This document shows positions 30,912-38,396 of a stretch of 64,000 nt of DNA, piece after piece. Below the pieces are notes generated by a model. That model saw nothing but the letters and a program-made list of their open reading frames with translations, was not told the DNA's origin and searched no databases. Position numbers and translations under genes: made by a program. Every line of letters begins with the position of its first letter. Position 1 is the first letter of the stretch. Origin of the DNA: CG2-30-58-95 sp964618215 (lineage in GTDB: Bacteria > Chloroflexota > Anaerolineae > Anaerolineales > Villigracilaceae); the NCBI GenBank assembly GCA_964618215.1, contig CAZTZE010000016.1:10363-74362 (forward strand), in the 5' to 3' direction.

Positions 30912-32108
30912 TTACGAACCCTCAGAGATTTCACCTACTGCCTGGGGGATGGGTTCGCGCAAAAATAAAGTCAGGAGGGAGGCGAGGATCGCCAACCCGG
31001 CCGTCATCTGGAAAAGGGGTGGAAAGCCCCAGCGATCGGCAAGCGACCCGCTCAACAGCGTGCCTAAAGCTCCCGCCGAGAACATGAAACCCATCGTCAG
31101 GCCAGAAGCCAGCGCCATCCCGCTGCGGATCGTCCGTTGAGCCAGGACGACGATGATGCTGAGTACCGCGCCGGTTAGCATTCCGGCAAGGGGGACGAGC
31201 AGGTACAACCAGGGAGACCAGCCAACGATCGAGAGCAGGAATAATGGAATGCTGGATAGCGCTAACGTGATCATGGCGACGCGCTGTTTGCTGGAACGAT
31301 CAGCCAGGTTGCCGCCGATCACGTTCCCGATTGCCGAACCACCCATGAACAAGCCGGCGATCAAGCCGTAAACGGCGGCAGTTTTACCCATGTCGCTCAG
31401 ATATTTCGGCACGAAGGTGATCATGTTCTGCTGCGCCCAAGCCTGAAGCGCGGCGACGAGCGCCAGGGCAAAGATGAAGCTCCTGGCGACTACCGGACGC
31501 GGCGCTCCGGCCGTAACGGTTTTCGGAACAGCGGCCGCGGCAGCGGGGGTTTTTCGCAATTGCCAGGCCGTGTTCAGGCCGATGGGCAGGGCGATGGCGG
31601 CCAGGATGAGAAGCCCCGCTGGCCCGAAGAGGGTAAGCAACGGGCCGCCCACGATCGGCCCAAAGAAGTATCCGAACTGTCCAAATAGAAAAAACCAGGA
31701 GGCAGCCGTCGTTTCACGCCTATCCAGGCGCGCCTGTCCGCGCAGCGTGGCCTGCATGACCCCGACCGGATGGAAGGCGGCCGAGCCAAGGCTGGCCAGG
31801 ATCAGGCAGGGGATGGCGAAATGGACTGGCAGGTAGAGCGCCAGCGTGAACAGGCTGCACATCCATAAGATGCCGCCGGCCGCCATCAAGCGGGATTTAC
31901 CGAAGCGGTCGGTAATCCAGCCGAAGACCGGCTGGGAGAGGGAGGCGACCCAAATGTAGATCAAGGTGACGAGCGCCAGCGTGGTGTTACTCAGGCCGAG
32001 TTCGGCGCTCCAATAGGTGAGTAGCACCGTGCGCTGGCCGTTGAGTACATCCACGATCAGGTGACCCAGGGCAATGGATGAGAATATCGAGTCGAGGATG
32101 AGGGACAT
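30912..32108 (-). CDS. Major facilitator superfamily transporter
   Basis: A 398-aa, about 12-helix MFS protein. The N-terminus (GHLIVDVLNGQRTVLLTYWSAELGLS) and loop FGWITDRFGKSRLM resemble fosmidomycin-resistance-type (Fsr) exporters; the central cytoplasmic loop (QLRKTPAAAAAVPKTV) is short. Likely a drug or metabolite exporter; substrate unknown. Upstream is the GGTTGGGT repeat and nadD, in the same direction. Confidence 0.88.
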   Translation of the reverse strand: MSLILDSIFSSIALGHLIVDVLNGQRTVLLTYWSAELGLSNTTLALVTLIYIWVASLSQPVFGWITDRFGKSRLMAAGGILWMCSLFTLALYLPVHFAIPCLILASLGSAAFHPVGVMQATLRGQARLDRRETTAASWFFLFGQFGYFFGPIVGGPLLTLFGPAGLLILAAIALPIGLNTAWQLRKTPAAAAAVPKTVTAGAPRPVVARSFIFALALVAALQAWAQQNMITFVPKYLSDMGKTAAVYGLIAGLFMGGSAIGNVIGGNLADRSSKQRVAMITLALSSIPLFLLSIVGWSPWLYLLVPLAGMLTGAVLSIIVVLAQRTIRSGMALASGLTMGFMFSAGALGTLLSGSLADRWGFPPLFQMTAGLAILASLLTLFLREPIPQAVGEISEGS

Positions 32109-32166
32109 AGAAATTGGCGATAGGGGTAGTTGGGTGGTTGGGTGGTTGGCTGTCTGTCGTCAACGG

Positions 32167-32769
32167 TCAGTGGTAGAGGTTGTGTTCCAGGATGTATTCA
32201 TATACTGAGGAAGGCAGGTAATAGCGAAACGGACGGCCCGCGGCGATGCGTTGTCTTATCTGGCGCGAGGATATGCCCAGAGGGGGCGCTTCCATGAAGC
32301 GGACTTTGGATGTAATCCCCGGCAGAATGGCTTCCAGGGCGGGGAGATCAACGCTGTCGCCGGGGCGGCGCATCACGCCGAGGTAACGGCAAGCCGATAA
32401 CAAGTCCGCGGGACGATGCCAGGTGGGTAAATCGCGCAGCGAATCGCCGCCGATCAGATATACCATCTCTGCGCCTGGATTCTGTCCAGCCAAAAGGTTT
32501 AGCGTGTCCAGCGCATAGTGCGGGCCGTGGCGATCCATCTCGATGTGCGAAAGCTCGAAATCCGCATCCCCTGAGATGGCAAGTTGCAGCATGGCGAGGC
32601 GGTGCGCCAGTGGGAGGATGGGCGCTGCCGGCTTGTGGGGTGGGTCAGGGGTCAGCACCCAGAGCAGGCGCGTCAGGTTGAGCTGCTGCCGGGCCTCGGC
32701 GGCCAGGATCAGGTGTCCGAGATGGGGCGGGTCAAATGTCCCGCCGAAGATGCCGAGGAGGTTGGGCAT
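32167..32769 (-). CDS. nadD: Nicotinate-nucleotide adenylyltransferase
   Basis: A 200-aa enzyme that forms nicotinate adenine dinucleotide in NAD synthesis. GIFGGTFDPPHLGHL carries the HxGH nucleotidyltransferase motif; the second signature ISSRQIRQRI is near the C-terminus and YLIGGDSLRDLPTWHRP is family-typical. ATG 32769 is chosen from homology; TATACT lies exactly 6 bases upstream, implying a leaderless mRNA. The CCGAGTAGGCCTTCGGC repeat is just upstream. Confidence 0.95.
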   Translation of the reverse strand: MPNLLGIFGGTFDPPHLGHLILAAEARQQLNLTRLLWVLTPDPPHKPAAPILPLAHRLAMLQLAISGDADFELSHIEMDRHGPHYALDTLNLLAGQNPGAEMVYLIGGDSLRDLPTWHRPADLLSACRYLGVMRRPGDSVDLPALEAILPGITSKVRFMEAPPLGISSRQIRQRIAAGRPFRYYLPSSVYEYILEHNLYH

Positions 32770-33082
32770 GTCGGAAGTATATCGCGTTTCATCCGAGTAG
32801 GCCTTCGGCAATTCGAACTTTGGGTCTTTGGGGGTTGGCCGGAATTTCACTCTGTTTTCTGAGAAGTCGCCAGATAAGGGTATAATCATTCAAACGTAAC
32901 GCGGAATTCATTCCGCAACCAAAGGGCGATACGAATATCGCTCTACAAAATCTTCGCGATTGTGATAGTTTTTCAAGAGTAATACTATAAATTGCGCAAG
33001 TTCTGACCGAGTAGGTGCTGCCGACCCACAGGGTGCTTCGCGAAGGCCTACTCGGCGCATCAATAGAAATTGAGGAGGAACA
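32770..33082. other. Repeat-filled intergenic region
   Basis: No gene. From left to right: nadD -10 (32776-32781), a CCGAGTAGGCCTTCGGC copy (32789-32806), the double-hairpin repeat (32895-32990), and a CCGAGTAGGTGCTGC / GGCCTACTCGG inverted pair (33007-33056), then the RBS of the SPFH gene. Confidence 0.7.
32895..32990 (+). repeat. Double-hairpin dispersed repeat, copy 1
   Basis: Module order: GTAACGCGGAAT-TC-ATTCCGC hairpin, AACCAAAG linker, GCGATACGAATATCGC hairpin, CTACAAAATCTTCGCGATTG, then TTCAAGAGTAATACTATAA. It matches 46779-46873 nearly base for base and 62419-62492 in inverted orientation with compensatory changes. Confidence 0.8.
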
Positions 33083-34102
33083 ATGAATATCGCAAGTTTA
33101 CTACAGGGATTGGCTTCATTTTCGTGGCTCTTGGTTGTCGGTGTGATTGGACTGGCAGTCATGCGCGCGGCGCGCGCCAAACCGCTGAAGGGCGCCTCCC
33201 CGATCATTATCGGGACGATCGTTTTCTCGCTGGTCCTGACGACGGTCAGCGCCGGGCTGGTCTTCATCCAGGCGGATCAACGCGGCGTCGTCATCTCGGC
33301 AGTCGCACCCAGGGGCTATCGTGATGAACCGCTTCAGCCAGGTCTACGTTGGGTGATCCCATTCGCTGAAAATGTGAAGACCTACAGCATTTCGCGCCAA
33401 ACGTATACAATGTCCGTTGCGCCAACGGAGGGACAGTTTATAGGAGACGACTCGATTCGCGCCCGCACCAGGGATGGACAGGAGGTCAATGTAGATGCCT
33501 CTATCATATATTCCATTGACCCCAACAAGATTATCCTGATGCACATCGAGTGGCAAGACCGCTATCAGGATGCTGTCGTCCGTCCGCTGGCGCGGGGTGT
33601 CATCCGCGACATGGCTTCCCAGTATGGCATCGAGGAAATAGTCAGTTCCAGGCGCGCCGAGATGGTACAAAAAATTACTGATGAATTGAGCACGAAACTT
33701 GGCGAGAACAACCTGATACTGATTGACTTTATCCTGCGCGATATCCACTTCACGGAACAATATGCCGCCGCGGTCGAAGCGAAGCAGATTGCCGAGCAAA
33801 ACGCTTTGCAGGCTGAATATGTCGTCCAGCAGAAGAAACAGGAGGCCGAGCAGGCCCGTCAGGTGGCCGAGGGCCAGGCGGACGCGGTCGTGATCCAGGC
33901 CAAGGGCGCAGCGGAAGCCCGCTTGATTCAGGCCGAGGCCGAGGCCAAGGCGCTGCAAATGGTGGCTGCTGTCCTGAGCGACAATCCCGAATTGCTGACC
34001 TACCAGTACATCACCAAACTGGCACCGAATGTCCAGGTGATGTTCCTGCCCAACAATGCGCCGTTTATCTTCCCACTGCCAGACACGAATATCCCGAAAT
34101 AG
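33083..34102 (+). CDS. SPFH/prohibitin-family membrane protein
   Basis: A 339-aa protein with two N-terminal helices (about 12-30 and 44-66), then the SPFH/Band-7 domain (about 67-235: GVVISAVAPRGYRDEPLQPGLRWVIPFAE, LARGVIRDMASQYGIEEIVSSRR, LILIDFILRDIHF) and an Ala/Glu-rich coiled coil (236-300, AEQARQVAEGQADAVVIQAKGAAEARL). Such proteins form large oligomeric cages that organise membrane microdomains and tune membrane proteases; no protease gene is adjacent. RBS GAGGAGG. Confidence 0.93.
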   Translation: MNIASLLQGLASFSWLLVVGVIGLAVMRAARAKPLKGASPIIIGTIVFSLVLTTVSAGLVFIQADQRGVVISAVAPRGYRDEPLQPGLRWVIPFAENVKTYSISRQTYTMSVAPTEGQFIGDDSIRARTRDGQEVNVDASIIYSIDPNKIILMHIEWQDRYQDAVVRPLARGVIRDMASQYGIEEIVSSRRAEMVQKITDELSTKLGENNLILIDFILRDIHFTEQYAAAVEAKQIAEQNALQAEYVVQQKKQEAEQARQVAEGQADAVVIQAKGAAEARLIQAEAEAKALQMVAAVLSDNPELLTYQYITKLAPNVQVMFLPNNAPFIFPLPDTNIPK

Positions 34103-34115
34103 TGAAGATATGTAT

Positions 34116-35177
34116 ATGGAAGCTGATAAGCCGTCGGGCCGTCAAATCCGCTTGACCAGCCTCTCAAGTTGTGCTGGCTGAGCGTCGAAACTTAATGCGG
34201 AAACGCTGGCGCAGGTTCTGCGCCCGGTTCAAAACATTTTTGACGCCCGGGACTACCCGGACCTGTTGGTCGGCTTGGGCGACCCGGACGACGCCGCCGT
34301 CTGGCGCGTGGACGCCCAGCGCGCCCTGGTCGTTACCACCGATTTCTTCACTCCGGTGGTGGATGACCCGTATGACTACGGCATGGTCGCGGCGGCCAAC
34401 AGCCTCTCGGATGTTTACGCCATGGGCGGCACGCCCTTCCTGGCTTTGAACGTGGCCGCCCTGCCGCCGGATTTGCCGCCGGAGGTCAGCGGTGAAATCC
34501 TGCGCGGCGGCGCGGAGAAAGCGCGCGAGGCGGGCGTTGTCGTGGCTGGCGGGCATACCATTCAGGATAAAGAACCCAAATTCGGACTGGTGGTGATTGG
34601 CTTCGTCCATCCTGACAAGATGCTCACCAAAGGCGGCGTCAAATCTGGCGATGCGCTGGTGCTGACCAAGCCGCTCGGCTTCGGCGTCACCACCACCGCG
34701 TTGAAACAGCAAAAAGCCGCCCCCGAAGACGTGGCCGAAGTGGTCGGCTGGATGGGACGCCTCAATAAGGACGCAGCCTGGCTGGCGGTCGAATTCGGCC
34801 TGCACGGCGGCACGGACGTGACTGGTTTCAGTCTGCTCGGTCACAGCATGGAAATGGCAGACGCCTCGCACGTCGGTTTACGCTTCTTTGCAGATAAAAT
34901 ACCTTTCGTCTCGTGCGCCCGCAAATACGCCGGGATGTGGACCTTCCCCGGCGGCGCGGCGGATAACCGCCTGTACTATGGGCCGCGCGTGAAATTTGCT
35001 GAAAATATCAGCGAAGAAACCCAAATGCTGCTCTTCGACCCACAGACCAGCGGCGGCCTGCTGCTGGCCGTTGCGCATGAAAAACTCAATGCTTTCATGC
35101 AACGCGCCGAAGAAATCAAACAACCGGCCTGGGTGGTGGGGGAGGCGGTAGAAGGCGAAGACATCGAGGTCATCTAA
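34116..35177 (+). CDS. selD: Selenide, water dikinase with in-frame UGA (selenocysteine)
   Basis: Makes selenophosphate from selenide and ATP for Sec-tRNA and selenouridine. Reading from ATG 34116, codon 22 is TGA (34179-34181) in LTSLSSCAGUASKLNAETL, where other SelD proteins have the catalytic Cys, three residues before an invariant Lys (here Lys25). The frame then runs without stop to 35177: VGLGDPDDAAVW, TDFFTPVVDDPYDYGMVAAANSLSDVYAMGG, GGHTIQDKEPKFG, DPQTSGGLL. 353 aa, normal length. A hairpin after the UGA fits a bacterial SECIS. A start after the TGA would delete the active site. ATG 34110 is also possible. Confidence 0.93.
34179..34224 (+). promoter_or_regulatory. Sec codon and bacterial SECIS-like hairpin of selD
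   Basis: TGA at 34179-34181 is followed by GGCGCAG (34208-34214), loop GTT, CTGCGCC (34218-34224): a perfect 7-bp stem with G as the first loop base, 34 nt after the UGA. This fits the published bSECIS rule (small apical loop with an early G, about 16-37 nt from UGA). Confidence 0.75.
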
Positions 35178-35238
35178 AATTACGTCTTACGCATTACGTT
35201 TTACTCACGCCGTAATCCGCAAGACGTAAAACGCAACC
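35178..35238. repeat. ACGTAAAACGCAA-type low-complexity tract
   Basis: ACGTCTTACGCATTACGTTTTAC and AAGACGTAAAACGCAAC fill the selD-deaminase gap. The same style recurs at 38319-38380 (ACACGCAACACGCAAC). Confidence 0.55.
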
Positions 35239-35889
35239 ATGTGGCACTCTCTCACTCCCCCCTGGCAAGCCTGCCTCGAACTGGCTTGGGAAGCCTATTG
35301 TGACGGCACTGTACCCATCGGCGCACTCATCACCAACGCCGATGGTGACGTCCTTGCGCGCGGGCGAAATCGCATTCATGACAGCAGCAACGGAAATGGA
35401 TACATTCGCCACAATCCTCTCGCGCACGCTGAAGTCAATGCCTTGCTCGCGCTCGATTATCAGGCTCACAATCCACACACTTGCATTCTTTACACCACCA
35501 CCGAACCCTGCCCGATGTGCATGGGCATGTTCTACATGTCTGGTATACGGACATTGCACTATGCCTGCCGCGACCCATATGCCGGAAGCGTCAATTTGCT
35601 CGACACAACACCTTATCTGAGCCGTAAACCCATCCAGGTCTTTGGACCGCCAGACCCTGTACTGGAAGCCGCCATCCTGGGCATGCATGTAGAAGTTAAT
35701 TTGGTCGAGAACTCCCAATACACCGGCAGCCTGCATGAAGTCTGGCGAAGTGTGATCCCGGGTGGAGTCGCTTTGGGTGAAAAATTACATCAAACAGGCG
35801 CCCTGCGCCAAATGCGGGAACGCGGTGCATCTACAGACGAGGTCATCACGAATTTGTATCAACAATCAACGGAATTGTCGAAATCATGA
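35239..35889 (+). CDS. Nucleoside/cytidine deaminase-family zinc hydrolase
   Basis: A 216-aa CDA-fold deaminase. Zinc and catalytic motifs: HAEVNALLAL (His and Glu) and TEPCPMCMG (two Cys). The N-terminal stretch GTVPIGALITNADGDVLARGRNR is typical of guanine deaminase and tRNA-adenosine deaminase-like proteins, but the C-terminal 90 residues are extra, so the substrate cannot be called. ATGA overlap with the following EamA gene. Confidence 0.85.
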   Translation: MWHSLTPPWQACLELAWEAYCDGTVPIGALITNADGDVLARGRNRIHDSSNGNGYIRHNPLAHAEVNALLALDYQAHNPHTCILYTTTEPCPMCMGMFYMSGIRTLHYACRDPYAGSVNLLDTTPYLSRKPIQVFGPPDPVLEAAILGMHVEVNLVENSQYTGSLHEVWRSVIPGGVALGEKLHQTGALRQMRERGASTDEVITNLYQQSTELSKS

Positions 35890-36968
35890 ATCGTCCCCAC
35901 ATTTATCCAATGTTGCAGGCCTTGCTTGCCGCCCTGTTATTCGGCGCAAGCGCGCCGCTCGCAAAAGTGCTGTTGGGCGAGATGGAGCCGGTTTCGCTGG
36001 CCGCCTTTTTGTATCTTGGGAGTGGAATCGGCCTGCTGATTGTCAAAGCCATTGCACAAATCAGTGGACAATCTGGGGAGACAGAAGCGCGGCTCAAAAA
36101 AACTGATTCCGCCTGGCTGGCCGGAGCAGTGATCGCCGGCGGCGTTGCCGCGCCAATCGTATTGCTTTTCAGCCTCCAGCAGACACCCGCGGCGACAGCC
36201 TCGCTGTTACTTAATTTTGAGAGCGTATCAACCACGCTCATCGCGGCCTATGTTTTCAAAGAGGCCATCAGCCGCCGGACGTGGTGGGCAATCTTGTCCA
36301 TTACATTAGCCAGCATCTTGCTTTCAGTGAACTTCAACACTGGATGGGGCATCTCGATTGGCGCGTTGGGAGTCCTGGCCGCCTGTGTGTTATGGGGTAT
36401 TGACAATAACCTCACCCGCCATATTTCTGCCAAAGACCCGCTGATGATTGTGACGATAAAAGGACTGGGGGCGGGCCTGTTTTCCATGATTCTGGCGCGG
36501 ATACTGGGCGAGTCATTCCCAATTCCCGTCGTTCTTATCAAGGCCCTGCTGGTTGGAAGTTTGTGTTACGGGATGAGCATCTTTTTCTTTATCCATGCCA
36601 TGCGTGGACTGGGTGCGGCGCGCACCAGCGCATTGTTCGCCACCGCGCCTCTGGCAGGTGTGGCGCTGTCCGTCTTTTTATTCAAGGAAATCCCCGGCGC
36701 ATGGTTTGCAGCCGCTCTCCTGCTCATGGCCGCAGGAACTGTGCTCCTGCTCGGCGAAAAGCATGCGCATTTGCATATTCATGAAGAATATTCTCACGAA
36801 CATCGTCACGAGCATGCTGACGGGCATCATCCGCATCAACATGCCGTTGATTCTCGGCAAAGCCGATCTCACTCACATGACCATTCACATTGTAGAACAG
36901 AGCATAAGCATCACCATTTGCCCGATATTCATCATCGCCATGAGCATGTCACTGAGAGATATAATTGA
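35886..36968 (+). CDS. EamA/DMT-family transporter with His-rich C-terminal tail
   Basis: A 360-aa protein: ten predicted helices in two EamA repeats (AALLFGASAPLAKVLLGEMEPVSLAAFLYLG; VLAACVLWGIDNNLTRHIS), then a cytoplasmic tail from about residue 295 with more than 25 histidines (HIHEEYSHEHRHEHADGH, HSHDHSHCRTEHKHHH). His-rich tails bind Zn, Ni or Co, so metal sensing or metal-linked transport is likely; this is inference because EamA proteins usually move metabolites. Start codon overlaps the deaminase stop. Hyp hydrogenase maturation genes (nickel users) lie 18 kb away, with no shown link. Confidence 0.88.
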   Translation: MNRPHIYPMLQALLAALLFGASAPLAKVLLGEMEPVSLAAFLYLGSGIGLLIVKAIAQISGQSGETEARLKKTDSAWLAGAVIAGGVAAPIVLLFSLQQTPAATASLLLNFESVSTTLIAAYVFKEAISRRTWWAILSITLASILLSVNFNTGWGISIGALGVLAACVLWGIDNNLTRHISAKDPLMIVTIKGLGAGLFSMILARILGESFPIPVVLIKALLVGSLCYGMSIFFFIHAMRGLGAARTSALFATAPLAGVALSVFLFKEIPGAWFAAALLLMAAGTVLLLGEKHAHLHIHEEYSHEHRHEHADGHHPHQHAVDSRQSRSHSHDHSHCRTEHKHHHLPDIHHRHEHVTERYN

Positions 36969-36997
36969 TTCGTGAGGTAAATGACGGAGTAATATTG

Positions 36998-38323
36998 ATG
37001 TCTGAAATTGGTTTTGAAATCCTGGTGATTTTCCTGCTCATCCTGTTGAATGGCATGTTTGCCATGTCGGAAACAGCCATTTTTGCCGCGCGCAAAGCCC
37101 GCCTCCAGCACAAGGCCAACGAAGGCGACCGCAAGGCTCGCACTGCGCTAGACCTGGCCGCCACTCCCAACCGCTTCCTGCCCACCGTCCAGATTGGCAT
37201 TACCCTGATCGGTGTGCTGACCGGTGCAGTCGGCGGCGCGGTGATTGGGGATGCCCTGGCTGAACAGTTCGCACAGATCCCTGCTCTCGCTCCCTATGCA
37301 CATTCGCTGGCGCTCGCCATCGTTGTGGTATTGATCACCTTCCTGGCGCTTCTGCTGGGCGAATTGGTGCCCAAGCGCCTGGCATTGCATAACCCTGAAC
37401 GCATCGCGGCCGGGATGGCTGGCACGATGTTGTTCATTTCAAAAGCCTTCTCGCCGGCTGTCTGGCTGTTGGGCAAATCCACTGACTTCGTCCTGCGCCT
37501 GCTGGGAATCCGTCTGTCCGAGCAGCTACCCGTCACCGAGGAAGAATTACAGGTGCTGCTCGAGCAGGGCACGCAGGCCGGGGTCTTCGAGGAGGCCGAG
37601 CAGGACATGGTCGAGGGCGTCTTTTCGCTCAGCGACCGGCGCATGAGTGCGCTCATGTCGCCGCGCAACGAAATCATCTGGCTGGATGCCAATGACCCGC
37701 CCGAGGAAATCCGGCGCAAGATGGCCGAAAGCCCGTACTCGCGGTTCCCCGTCTGTGTGGACAGCCTGGACCAAGTGCTGGGCGTGATCAAGGCCAAGGA
37801 TTTGCTCCTTGCGGGTCTGTGCGAAGGTCCGGTGGATTTGAAAAAAATATTGCATCCGGCCATTTTCATCCCGGAAACAGCCTTTGGCTCACGCGCCCTG
37901 GAAATGTTCAAGGAGGGCAAAGCCGAAATCATGCTGGTGATTGACGAGTTTGGCGTGGTGCAGGGTCTGCTGACCCTTTCCGATATTCTGGAAGAAATCG
38001 TCGGCGGCCTCGCAACCGAAGAACCGCAGGCCACCCAGCGCCAGGACGGTTCCTGGTTGCTGGATGGGATGCTTCCGAATGACGACTTCAAGGAAATTTT
38101 CAACCTGCGCAAACTGCCCGACGAGGTAGAATACGAGACGCTGGGCGGTTTTATGATGCTGCACCTGGGGCGCATCCCGCTTGCGGGGGACAAATTCGAA
38201 TGGGGCGGCCTGCGTTTCGAGGTGATGGATATGGACGGCAACCGCGTGGACAAGCTGCTGGTGACGACTTTGCCCATCCTGCCTGATGAAAAAGAGACGC
38301 GGGATGTAAAGAGTAAAACGTAA
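36998..38323 (+). CDS. CNNM/CorC-type transporter (hemolysin C family)
   Basis: A 441-aa protein: DUF21 membrane domain (about 1-190; LLILLNGMFAMSETAIFAARKARL), two CBS domains (about 205-325; MSPRNEIIWLDANDPPEEIRR; VDSLDQVLGVIKAKDLL) and the C-terminal CorC_HlyC domain (about 345-430). Family members export or regulate Mg2+/Co2+. ATG 36998 is chosen because GGAG lies upstream and the membrane helix starts there; an in-frame TTG at 36965 overlaps the EamA stop. Confidence 0.93.
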   Translation: MSEIGFEILVIFLLILLNGMFAMSETAIFAARKARLQHKANEGDRKARTALDLAATPNRFLPTVQIGITLIGVLTGAVGGAVIGDALAEQFAQIPALAPYAHSLALAIVVVLITFLALLLGELVPKRLALHNPERIAAGMAGTMLFISKAFSPAVWLLGKSTDFVLRLLGIRLSEQLPVTEEELQVLLEQGTQAGVFEEAEQDMVEGVFSLSDRRMSALMSPRNEIIWLDANDPPEEIRRKMAESPYSRFPVCVDSLDQVLGVIKAKDLLLAGLCEGPVDLKKILHPAIFIPETAFGSRALEMFKEGKAEIMLVIDEFGVVQGLLTLSDILEEIVGGLATEEPQATQRQDGSWLLDGMLPNDDFKEIFNLRKLPDEVEYETLGGFMMLHLGRIPLAGDKFEWGGLRFEVMDMDGNRVDKLLVTTLPILPDEKETRDVKSKT

Positions 38324-38380
38324 CACGCAACACGCAACATGCAAGACGTAACACGCAACACGCAACACGTAATCTACGTT
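38319..38380. repeat. ACACGCAACACGCAAC low-complexity tract
   Basis: Near-tandem ACGTAACACGCAAC units fill the gap before the gamma-glutamyltransferase gene. They are the same kind as 35178-35238. Confidence 0.6.
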
Positions 38381-38396
38381 TTATGGAGAGCCACTC

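Noticed and set aside
34266..35177. Short selD reading frame beginning after the UGA
   Set aside because: It lacks the catalytic N-terminus; the in-frame sequence before the TGA matches SelD and a SECIS hairpin follows, so the gene starts at 34116.
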